Assembly (NCBI GenBank): GCA_002503205.1
Contig: DARE01000029.1
Coordinates: 5,907-13,795, forward strand
DNA: 7,889 nucleotides
Direction of reading: 5' to 3'
From: Thermoplasmatales archaeon UBA447
GTDB taxonomy: Archaea; Thermoplasmatota; Thermoplasmata; Thermoplasmatales; Thermoplasmataceae
Of this stretch, positions 1 through 5,941 are shown one piece after another. Numbering within the stretch: position 1 is the first letter of the stretch; every line of letters begins with the position of its first letter. The position numbers were made by a program, and so were the translations under genes. The notes under the pieces were generated by a model that ran no database searches, was not told the origin of the DNA, and saw only the letters and a list, made by a program, of their open reading frames with translations.

Positions 1-4
1 CTTT

Positions 5-28
5 GTATATTAACATATACTAATATAC
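5..28. promoter_or_regulatory. Distal palindromic operator candidate
   Basis: Positions 5-20 read GTATAT-TAAC-ATATAC, a perfect 6-bp inverted repeat around a 4-nt centre. It is nested in a second inverted repeat, GTATATTA at 5-12 with TAATATAC at 21-28. The core has the same arms as the element at 83-98, 78 bp downstream. Two copies of one dyad before an operon that ends in an ArsR-family gene suggest repressor binding sites. That role is inferred; the repeats themselves are directly visible. Confidence 0.6.
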
Positions 29-74
29 GTTCTAACCTGTAAATGCGGATAGAGCATTTTAGGAACCGGGAAGA

Positions 75-82
75 TTTAATTA
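75..82 (+). promoter_or_regulatory. TATA-like box of the dsrE-fmdE-arsR operon
   Basis: TTTAATTA is an A/T-rich archaeal TATA-like element. A start site about 25 nt downstream would fall near 103, leaving a short leader that holds a GGAG Shine-Dalgarno sequence (103-106), 7 nt before the ATG at 114. The palindrome at 83-98 lies directly between this box and the predicted start site. Confidence 0.45.
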
Positions 83-98
83 GTATATTCGCATATAC
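83..98. promoter_or_regulatory. Proximal palindromic operator candidate
   Basis: GTATAT-TCGC-ATATAC is a perfect 6-bp inverted repeat with a 4-nt centre, and its arms are identical to those at 5-20. It sits between the TATA-like box and the predicted transcription start, the place where a bound repressor would block RNA polymerase. The likely ligand is the ArsR-family protein encoded by the third gene of the operon (inference). Confidence 0.65.
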
Positions 99-113
99 TT
101 ATGGAGCATTGAA

Positions 114-473
114 ATGGCAGGAAAAATAGCAATAGTAATAAACTCAGGGCTGGATCAGCGAGCAAAGGTAATGTCCGGGCTACACGTCGCAAAGAGGATT
201 CATGATGCAGGAGCGGAGAATGGAATAGACAGAGTTGAGGTTTTTCTCTTCACCGGAGGTGTCAGGTCTCTTGAGAATGGCCAGGACAATGGCGAGATGC
301 TGGAGGCAATCAGGGAACTGAGGGAATCCGGCATCATGATTGGAGCGTGTTCAAACCAGGTCAAAAACTGGAATCTGGAGGACGTTTTCTCCAGGAATGA
401 GATAAATTTGGAATTCGCCAGGGACGCTTTTTCCAGATACGCTGTTGAAGGATATACAGTGATATCCTTCTGA
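114..473 (+). CDS. DsrE/DsrF-like family protein
   Basis: This is a 119-residue soluble protein of the DsrE/F-like fold (TusD/DsrE superfamily), small cytoplasmic proteins that often carry sulfur as a cysteine persulfide. Visible features are the opening strand KIAIVINSG (4-12), a helix from about 18 to 32, the strand VEVFLFTGGV (41-50), a helix at 60-71, and the strand-turn GIMIGACSNQ (73-82). Cys79 is the only cysteine and sits where the family keeps its sulfur-accepting residue. The length is normal. The start is supported by GGAG at 103-106. It is the first gene of an operon with an FmdE-family gene 17 nt downstream and an ArsR-family regulator, behind a promoter with palindromes, so it is probably regulated by a metal, thiol or redox signal. 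The family is fairly clear; the substrate and partner are unknown. Confidence 0.8.
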   Translation: MAGKIAIVINSGLDQRAKVMSGLHVAKRIHDAGAENGIDRVEVFLFTGGVRSLENGQDNGEMLEAIRELRESGIMIGACSNQVKNWNLEDVFSRNEINLEFARDAFSRYAVEGYTVISF

Positions 474-490
474 CATCGTAGGGTGCCGAG

Positions 491-1123
491 ATGACAGATA
501 AGAATCTGCCTGTGTTTAAGGTCCTTGACACTGAATCGAGCCATGGAAGATATTCACAGTCCACAAAAGAAATAACCTTTCACGATCTGGTTAAGTTCCA
601 TGGGCATGCCTGTGATGGCCTTTACCGTGGTACATATGCCCTCTCTGTAGCTTTCAAAGTTCTTTTTCCGGATTAAGTCATCGATCGCACAGACCTGAGG
701 GCAATATCACGGAACAGCCCATGCCTTGGAGACGCTGCCTCATACCTCACTGGTGCAAGAGTAAGATTTGGAACGCAGGATGTCATGAGCGAAAATGGCG
801 TTTGGTACATATTGCAGAGAATTTCCACGGGAGAGACAGTCAGGGTGACAGAAGATAGTGGGTTTTTCCCCGCGGAGATATCCGAAGCAGAGGCATCGCT
901 ATTTGCTGCCACTAAAGAAGAACTTCCTGAAAAGCTGGATCGCCTGAGATCACTTCAGGACAATTGGGTGAAGAACACTCTTCTGAAAACGAGACCGGCG
1001 AATCACTATCACGCCAGGAGCATTGAACATAAATGGAGGGAAGTGCCCTACTCAAATAAGGGCATGAGAACTGATATTATATTTAAGGATGTGATTCGAT
1101 GCCATGATGCATACACAGGATAG
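491..1123 (+). pseudogene. FmdE-family protein, interrupted by an in-frame TAA
   Basis: One reading frame runs from the ATG at 491 to the TAG at 1121-1123 (210 codons plus stop), broken only by TAA at 674-676, codon 62. The first part holds FHDLVKFHGHACDGLYRG, the His/Cys metal-site motif of the FmdE family (named after a formylmethanofuran dehydrogenase-associated subunit). The part after the stop continues without shift with VIDRTDLRAISRNSPCLGD and AASYLTGARVRFGT, the expected next conserved blocks. The stop therefore splits a single domain. A GGGTG at 481-485 supports the start. An internal ATG at 785 could give only a 112-residue fragment lacking the metal site. No frameshift is present, and the sense frame on both sides looks intact. 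It could be a recent nonsense mutation, a sequencing or assembly error, or a read-through codon. Function unknown; FmdE-like proteins outside methanogens are mostly uncharacterised. Confidence 0.75.
1087..1095 (+). promoter_or_regulatory. Shine-Dalgarno sequence deciding the arsR start
   Basis: GGATGTGAT matches the archaeal consensus GGAGGTGAT with one mismatch and ends 8 nt before the ATG at 1104. It favours 1104 over the later in-frame ATG at 1140, which has no comparable site. It lies inside the 3' end of the FmdE-family gene. Confidence 0.55.
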
Positions 1124-1451
1124 TTCCAATATAGTGAAGATGGCCGATGTCTTCAAAGTACTTGGTGATCCAAACAGGCTGCGTATCCTGTCACTAATCA
1201 GCCATCAGGAACTCTGTGTTTGCGAAATAACCTCCATACTCAATATATCACAATCCAATGCGTCCCAGCACCTGGCCAGGCTGAGATCTGTTGATCTCGT
1301 AAAGGAGAGAAGGCACGCTCAGTGGGTATATTATTCTCTGAATTCGGAGGCATTTCCATTGATTGCTGAAATTCAGAGATATCTTCCAGATCTATCTGAT
1401 GAACTGAAAAAGATAGAAAATCTAACCAGTCACCCAAACTGCAAATTATGA
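1104..1451 (+). CDS. ArsR/SmtB-family winged-helix transcriptional regulator
   Basis: This 115-residue protein is a typical ArsR-family regulator: a dimeric DNA-binding repressor released by metal, metalloid or another signal. FKVLGDPNRLRILSLI (17-32) is the family's first conserved helix. ELCVCEIT (36-43) contains Cys38 and Cys40, the CxC of the alpha-3 metal-binding site of ArsR/CadC-type sensors. The helix-turn-helix follows with recognition helix SQSNASQHLARL (49-60), and the wing is VKERRHAQWVYYSLN (66-80). His110 and Cys113 near the C-terminus could add ligands. The start overlaps the upstream FmdE-family gene by 20 nt, suggesting translational coupling. The probable targets are the two palindromes at 5-28 and 83-98 (autoregulation). 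The effector is not determined: arsenite, a soft metal or a sulfur species are all possible. Confidence 0.9.
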   Translation: MMHTQDSSNIVKMADVFKVLGDPNRLRILSLISHQELCVCEITSILNISQSNASQHLARLRSVDLVKERRHAQWVYYSLNSEAFPLIAEIQRYLPDLSDELKKIENLTSHPNCKL

Positions 1452-1481
1452 ATAAAAGAAGCTAGGAGGGGAGATTATTTA

Positions 1482-1502
1482 ATGCATACTTTGCATATGC
1501 AT
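1482..1502. repeat. Inverted repeat ATGCATA-N7-TATGCAT after arsR
   Basis: A perfect 7-bp inverted repeat with a 7-nt centre sits in the 85-nt gap between the convergent arsR and metG genes. It may form a terminator hairpin for either transcript, or be a further protein site. Its arms (ATGCATA) differ from the GTATAT arms upstream of the operon. Confidence 0.5.
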
Positions 1503-1514
1503 TTAATTGGCGCT

Positions 1515-1530
1515 GAAAACAAAAATTAAA
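1515..1530 (-). terminator. T-rich tract after metG
   Basis: Read on the minus strand just after the metG stop, the sequence is TTTAATTTTTGTTTTC. Runs of T without a strong hairpin are the usual archaeal termination signal. Confidence 0.4.
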
Positions 1531-1536
1531 CCGATT

Positions 1537-3669
1537 TTATCTCACAACTGCACCATCTTTGATATTGGAATCAACAGTGAGTGGAGCCGATCCAGCAATG
1601 AGATCATAGTCTTCTCCGCCAACTGAAGATACAACATATGGCTTTCCATCCCTTACAGAGATGTGAAGATTGTACTTCTCCAGATCGGATTTTTCCAGTT
1701 TGCCTGATGAATTGTAGCGGAATTCCCCCATCTTTATTTCAGTGCCATCCTTTACCGATCTATCTTCAGGATAGACGGGGCACACAATATTTCCATCATC
1801 AGCTGCAATTATCATCCCCTGTGATTCAAGACCTCTGAGTTTGGCCCATTTTATATTGTCCAGTATCACCACCTTGCGGCCAACCATTTTTTCAGGGTCG
1901 ATTCTCCCTTTAAGGCCTGCAACTATCTGGGCCTCCCTGTATCCAAGCGCCACTTTCAGGACGAGTAACCTGTCAGCATCCGGATGATCCTTCACTGAGA
2001 TAACAGTCCCGACTTTCAGGTCCAGGCCATTTGGATTCCCCTCAGAAAGATCCAGCCTCTTAAAAGGAGGACCCATGGAAGAGGGATTAAATGTGTCGTT
2101 CAGATCTCCAAGCAATGCCATCCTTATCCCTTCTGCCTTCACCAGGCCCGACCCTATGCTATTCATTATCCTCAAGGAGGATTCTGGAATATATGGATTG
2201 AGCATAACAGTAAGGTCTCGCGCTGCAATCATGGACAGGAAAAGTTTCCTTGAAGCCACTTCCGGGTCTGTTTTCACAAGGTCCCATGGTGAGGACTCAT
2301 TGAGGTACTGGTTTGAGCTCCTGACAAGCTCAAGCCACTGCATCAGGCCCTTCCTCACATCAACAGACTCAATAAGCTCCCGGTATTTCTTCTCTCCTTC
2401 CTTCAGGCCATCTATGAACCTCCTGTCCTTCTCATCCAGATCGCCCGACAGCCGGATATCGATATTGCGCTTTGTGATGAACTCAAGAACCCTGTTTATG
2501 AAATTCCCGTACTTGTCTATCAGTTCTGTATTTACCCTTGACTCAACATCTTCAAGGCTGAAGTCGCTATCAGAGGTCTCAGGAAGGTTGTATGCAAGAT
2601 AGAAACGAAGATAGTCCTTTGGTATTATCTGGAGCATCTCACTCACAGTAAATCCCACCTTTCTGCTCTTGGAGAATTTCTGTCCTTTGTATGTCATATA
2701 CTCATTGGCAGGTACATTGTAAGGAAGGTTCAACCCTCCTTTTGCCATCAGCATAGCTGGCCAGATTATGGTATGGAATGGAATGTTGTCCTTACCAAGG
2801 AAGTAGTACCCCTTAACTTCTGGGTCCATGTAGTACTCCTTCCAGAGGTCAGGAGAGCCTATGTTCTTGGAATAGATCTTTGCTCCAGATATGTATCCCA
2901 TCAGAGCTTCAAACCAGACGTAAACCCTCTTTTTCTCGTATCCGGGAACATGTATTTTCACACCCCACTCGATGTCCCTTGTTACCGGGCGCTCCTTGAG
3001 TCCGCCGGAGATGAAATTTCTTGTATATGCAAGAACATTCTGCTTCCAGAAATTCTTTCCATCGAGCCATTCGAGCAGTTTATCCTGAAAAAGGTCAAGT
3101 CGGAAAAAGAGGTGGGTTGTTTCCCTGAATTCTGGAGTATCGCCGCTTAATATGCATTTTGGCTCCTTTAGCTCCTGTGGATCCAGTGTCCTTCCACAGT
3201 TGTCGCACTGGTCCCCTCTAGCGCCATCAAAACCGCAGTAGGGGCATATTCCCTCAATGTAGCGGTCAGGCATAAATCTCCTGCAGGTAGGGCAGTACGG
3301 CGAGATCATTTCATGCTGGTTCAGATAGCCTTTTTTCAGGAAATCCTGAATGAACTCGTCGCACAATTCCTGATGTTCAGGATAGGTTGTCCTTGTAAAA
3401 ATATCAAATTGAATATCAAGGCTTCTGAAGGTTTCAAGATGTTCTTTGTGGTATCTATCTGCGATTTCAGAAGGCTTCACCTTCATTTTCTCAGCGGATA
3501 TTGTGATGGGCGTGCCATGTTCATCGCTTCCAGATACATACAGGACACTGTTTCCGTTCAATCTGTGATATCTTACGAATATATCCGGGCCGATGTAAGC
3601 TCCGGCAATCTGACCCAGATGAAGTGAGCCGTTTGCATATGGGAGCGCACAGTTTACAAGTATCTTCAG
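1537..3669 (-). CDS. metG: Methionyl-tRNA synthetase with C-terminal tRNA-binding domain
   Basis: MetRS joins methionine to initiator and elongator tRNA-Met. Starting at the CTG at 3669-3667 gives 710 residues beginning (M)KILVNCALPYANGSLHLGQ. Visible parts are the class I signature HLGQ (17-20; the family has HxGH) and SGSDEHGTPI. Zinc knuckle one has Cys126, 129, 142 and 145. Knuckle two has Cys155, 158 and 172 but Ser175 in place of the fourth Cys. KFSKS (331-335) is the KMSKS loop, followed by the anticodon-binding helical domain. An EMAP/Trbp111-type tRNA-binding domain starts near 549 (LDLKVGTVISVKDHPDADR), followed by a tail of about 60 residues. No ATG lies between the upstream in-frame TAG (3690-3688) and the catalytic core. 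The TTG at 3561 would delete the HIGH region. GGAGG (3682-3678) stands 8 nt before the CTG. It is the last gene of a minus-strand group with lysS, with its own TATA-like box. Confidence 0.93.
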   Translation of the reverse strand: MKILVNCALPYANGSLHLGQIAGAYIGPDIFVRYHRLNGNSVLYVSGSDEHGTPITISAEKMKVKPSEIADRYHKEHLETFRSLDIQFDIFTRTTYPEHQELCDEFIQDFLKKGYLNQHEMISPYCPTCRRFMPDRYIEGICPYCGFDGARGDQCDNCGRTLDPQELKEPKCILSGDTPEFRETTHLFFRLDLFQDKLLEWLDGKNFWKQNVLAYTRNFISGGLKERPVTRDIEWGVKIHVPGYEKKRVYVWFEALMGYISGAKIYSKNIGSPDLWKEYYMDPEVKGYYFLGKDNIPFHTIIWPAMLMAKGGLNLPYNVPANEYMTYKGQKFSKSRKVGFTVSEMLQIIPKDYLRFYLAYNLPETSDSDFSLEDVESRVNTELIDKYGNFINRVLEFITKRNIDIRLSGDLDEKDRRFIDGLKEGEKKYRELIESVDVRKGLMQWLELVRSSNQYLNESSPWDLVKTDPEVASRKLFLSMIAARDLTVMLNPYIPESSLRIMNSIGSGLVKAEGIRMALLGDLNDTFNPSSMGPPFKRLDLSEGNPNGLDLKVGTVISVKDHPDADRLLVLKVALGYREAQIVAGLKGRIDPEKMVGRKVVILDNIKWAKLRGLESQGMIIAADDGNIVCPVYPEDRSVKDGTEIKMGEFRYNSSGKLEKSDLEKYNLHISVRDGKPYVVSSVGGEDYDLIAGSAPLTVDSNIKDGAVVR

Positions 3670-3677
3670 ATTTCTCT

Positions 3678-3682
3678 CCTCC
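3678..3682 (-). promoter_or_regulatory. Shine-Dalgarno GGAGG fixing the CTG start of metG
   Basis: On the minus strand AAAGGAGGAGAG precedes CTG at 3669-3667, with 8 nt between GGAGG and CTG. This spacing, and an in-frame stop 18 nt upstream of the CTG, leave CTG as the only well-placed start (ATA at 3663-3661 is the remaining, poorer option). Confidence 0.6.
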
Positions 3683-3700
3683 TTTTCCTATATCCACAAG

Positions 3701-3708
3701 ATATAAAA
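3701..3708 (-). promoter_or_regulatory. TATA-like box for metG
   Basis: The minus strand reads TTTTATAT here, within the 59-nt gap between lysS and metG. A start site about 25 nt downstream would fall near 3680, so the leader would be very short and only just include the GGAGG. Read-through from lysS is also possible. Confidence 0.4.
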
Positions 3709-3723
3709 TTTTAAAGTCAAGTC

Positions 3724-3742
3724 AATGCTCATGAAGAGCATT
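3724..3742 (-). repeat. Inverted repeat over the lysS stop codon
   Basis: AATGCTC (3724-3730) and GAGCATT (3736-3742) are perfect 7-bp arms with a 5-nt loop, and the lysS stop codon lies inside. On the minus strand the repeat is followed by an A/T-rich stretch. It may be a weak terminator or 3'-end stabilising hairpin between lysS and metG. Confidence 0.4.
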
Positions 3743-5240
3743 CGGACAGCCTCTTCCTTACATAGTCTTTTTCAAGATTGGACAGAAAATATCCCAGCCT
3801 TGGACCCTTGTCTTTCCCAATGAGTGCCATGTAAAATGATGCAAAACCTGTCTTGGGATCAAGTCCAGCTGAGCCTATGATGTCATGTATCTCATTGTGT
3901 ATGGTGCTGGAATCCCACTGAATTGAATCCATTTTACCGAGGAATTCTTTAAGAATAGCTTTCTGTGACATGTCGATTGCAACTTTTTCGCTGCCCGGAA
4001 GGAGAGAGAATTTCATCGATTCCGGAGCATATCTTGATATCCATTCCCTTACAACTTTTATCCGGTCAGCCATTCCGTTGGCACTGATTCCATCATGGAC
4101 TCCGCTCCTTTTGAGAGATATGTCCAGAGACTGGTCTGTTGTGTATATCTGCACCAGAGTTACGAGATGTCGGAAGCTTATCTTCTCCTCATAGAGAGAT
4201 CCAGACGGCAGTGAGAGATCCAGAGACCTCTTTCTGTCTTCCTCCACAGGCTCGCCGGATTTAATTGACTGGAAAAGACCCTCGAATTCGTCTATAAGGC
4301 TGAGAAGGCCGTTGCCGGGGTCAAAGTCGATGTGTCTGTTTGGGTGCACTCTCGCGATCAGGTAACGGAGAATCTCCGGTGGGGAGAATTCTGTCATTTC
4401 GTATGCAGGTATGACATTTCCTGTGGATGAATGCATTGCTCCTTTGCCCTTCAACAGTATTCTCTCATAAATAAGATAGTCAGGTGCCTTTACTTTGTAT
4501 ATCCGCTCTGCAATCATCTTTCCTGTGTCATAGGACCCTCCTGGTGCTCCATGATCCTTTCCAAAGGGCTCCACCGTCACTCCAAGGGCAAACCATTTTG
4601 CAGGCCATTCTATACGCCAGGGCATCTTTCCCTCGGCTTTTCTTATGTCTGCTGTGTCCTCATTTCCGCATTTACACCAGTATTTAACGAAAGGCCTTTC
4701 GTATGAGACAACAGATGTGCTGTTTACCCTCCCGCAGGATGAACATATGGGGTTGTATGGAGACCATTCACCCTCTATCTTTCTGCCGGAAACCTTTTCC
4801 AGTATATCCCTAATCAGGGAAGAGTTGTTCATTGCCATATCTATGGCTTCCTCAAAGACACCACCGGCATACAGATCTCTAGTTCTTATAACCTCCACAT
4901 CGACTCCTACCCTCTTGAGAACATCAAGGAAAGGTGCAAGGAAGTATTCGGAATAAGGTTTTGAGCCTCCATCAGGAGCCGGAATGGAAAAAAGAGGCTT
5001 TCCGACATACTTTGCATAATCATCACTTAGGAACGGGTATACCTTCCTTAGGGGATCCATGTCATCGCACAGATATATGAACCTGGTTTTCAGGCCAGCA
5101 TCAAGAGATGCCCTGTATATCATGTCACCTGTCAGTATCTCCCGCATGTTTCCGACATGAATGTGGCCGGAAGGGGATATCCCCGTGGATACCAGCTGGT
5201 CCCCTGAAAGCTTTGACGCAAAGGCGTCTGCCCAGTGCAT
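3729..5240 (-). CDS. lysS: Class I lysyl-tRNA synthetase (archaeal type)
   Basis: This 503-residue protein is a class I LysRS (LysK type), the form used by most archaea in place of the class II enzyme; it charges tRNA-Lys in the cytoplasm. The N-terminus MHWADAFASKL is typical of the family. STGISPSGHIHVGN (18-31) contains the HIGH-equivalent HVGN. CSSC (166-169) and CKC (189-191) form a zinc site. WRIEWPAKW (208-216) and FGKDHGAPGGSYDTG (226-240) are class I LysRS blocks. The KMSKS position reads AMHSSTGNVI (268-277), without the usual lysines. The C-terminal half is the helical anticodon-binding region, slightly shorter than many family members. The ATG at 5240 is the first possible start, because an in-frame TAG (the stop of the upstream regulator gene) lies two codons before it. 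The 6-nt gap points to co-transcription with that gene. Confidence 0.95.
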   Translation of the reverse strand: MHWADAFASKLSGDQLVSTGISPSGHIHVGNMREILTGDMIYRASLDAGLKTRFIYLCDDMDPLRKVYPFLSDDYAKYVGKPLFSIPAPDGGSKPYSEYFLAPFLDVLKRVGVDVEVIRTRDLYAGGVFEEAIDMAMNNSSLIRDILEKVSGRKIEGEWSPYNPICSSCGRVNSTSVVSYERPFVKYWCKCGNEDTADIRKAEGKMPWRIEWPAKWFALGVTVEPFGKDHGAPGGSYDTGKMIAERIYKVKAPDYLIYERILLKGKGAMHSSTGNVIPAYEMTEFSPPEILRYLIARVHPNRHIDFDPGNGLLSLIDEFEGLFQSIKSGEPVEEDRKRSLDLSLPSGSLYEEKISFRHLVTLVQIYTTDQSLDISLKRSGVHDGISANGMADRIKVVREWISRYAPESMKFSLLPGSEKVAIDMSQKAILKEFLGKMDSIQWDSSTIHNEIHDIIGSAGLDPKTGFASFYMALIGKDKGPRLGYFLSNLEKDYVRKRLSECSS

Positions 5241-5246
5241 AAGGAC

Positions 5247-5852
5247 CTAAATGCCCCCTACCAGAACTGTTCTCAACAGTGATCTGACTTTTACTCCCTG
5301 GATCTCGTCAGATTTCATTTTTGATGCTATAACCACTGCAAGTATGGGATTTCCCCCCTCATTCTTGACATCAATTATCGCCCTCTTCATTGTCTCTCCT
5401 GTGCTGACAACGTCATCGAGAATCACAATGTTCTTTCCCTTGACAGATGCAAAATTGCTGCTGAAGAATCCTTCTTTTCTTGAAGGGTGTGGCCTGTATA
5501 CCACAACTTCCTTGCCTGTTATATATGATGCCATGGTTGCATAGGGGATTCCATTGATAGTGATACCGAGAAAAGCATCAGGTTCAAGGCCCATTTTGGA
5601 GGTCTCTTCATCAGTTATGTCCACGATGACCTCAGCTATGCTTCTTATTCTTTCGCCGTTGACGCCAATGCTTCTCCACCCAATCTTGACGTCCTGCACG
5701 ACCTGTTCCTTGACAAACTGCCTTCCCAGCAGCCATGTAACTGTGCTTACAGACAGGTGAAGTTCAGTGGATATCTCCTTATCAGACATGCCCTTGTTCT
5801 TAAGCTCAAGAGCCCTTTTGTAAAGTTCTTCTATACTTTTCATGATATCCAT
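5247..5852 (-). CDS. gfcR: PRTase-like transcriptional regulator with HTH (GfcR family)
   Basis: This 201-residue protein has an N-terminal helix-turn-helix followed by an orotate phosphoribosyltransferase-like domain, the layout of the archaeal GfcR family; the Haloferax member activates sugar-catabolism genes. The HTH is GMSDKEISTELHLSVSTVTWLL (21-42). The PRPP-binding motif is IVILDDVVSTGETM (142-155), with the Asp146-Asp147 pair and the STGET phosphate loop. GITINGIPYATMAS (96-109) and VVYRPHPSRKEG (117-128) match the PRTase core and flexible loop. Annotation as PyrE is a common error; the HTH argues for a regulator. Two starts compete. ATG 5852 would suit a leaderless mRNA from the TATA-like box at 5880-5873. 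ATG 5843 has a GAGGA 9 nt upstream. It is followed after 6 nt by lysS in the same frame. Its targets and ligand here are unknown. Confidence 0.85.
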   Translation of the reverse strand: MDIMKSIEELYKRALELKNKGMSDKEISTELHLSVSTVTWLLGRQFVKEQVVQDVKIGWRSIGVNGERIRSIAEVIVDITDEETSKMGLEPDAFLGITINGIPYATMASYITGKEVVVYRPHPSRKEGFFSSNFASVKGKNIVILDDVVSTGETMKRAIIDVKNEGGNPILAVVIASKMKSDEIQGVKVRSLLRTVLVGGI

Positions 5853-5872
5853 TCCTCTTACCCGGTTCCCCC

Positions 5873-5880
5873 TAAATATG
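5873..5880 (-). promoter_or_regulatory. TATA-like box for gfcR
   Basis: The minus strand reads CATATTTA, 20 nt before the ATG at 5852. This is close to the spacing of leaderless archaeal mRNAs. A second A/T-rich site (TTATTAATAT, 5930-5921) lies farther upstream. Confidence 0.35.
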
Positions 5881-5941
5881 GTGAAACGGGTCTGATCGTA
5901 TCCTATAATTCCTGAGTGGGATATTAATAATTTGCAATCTC

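Noticed and set aside
200..544. Open frame of 114 codons on the minus strand
   Set aside because: It lies opposite the DsrE-like gene and the start of the FmdE-family gene, and has no family features.
785..1123. A separate 112-residue gene starting at ATG 785
   Set aside because: It is in the same frame as the gene starting at 491 and begins in the middle of the FmdE domain; conserved sequence continues upstream to the TAA, so it is the 3' part of one gene.
2075..2602. Open frame of 175 codons on the + strand opposite metG
   Set aside because: It is antisense to the helical domain of MetRS, is rich in Ser and Arg as expected from reverse-frame translation, and shows no recognisable motif or ribosome binding site.
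2773..3150. Open frame of 125 codons on the + strand opposite metG
   Set aside because: It overlaps the zinc and catalytic region of MetRS fully in antisense; the MetRS frame explains this sequence.
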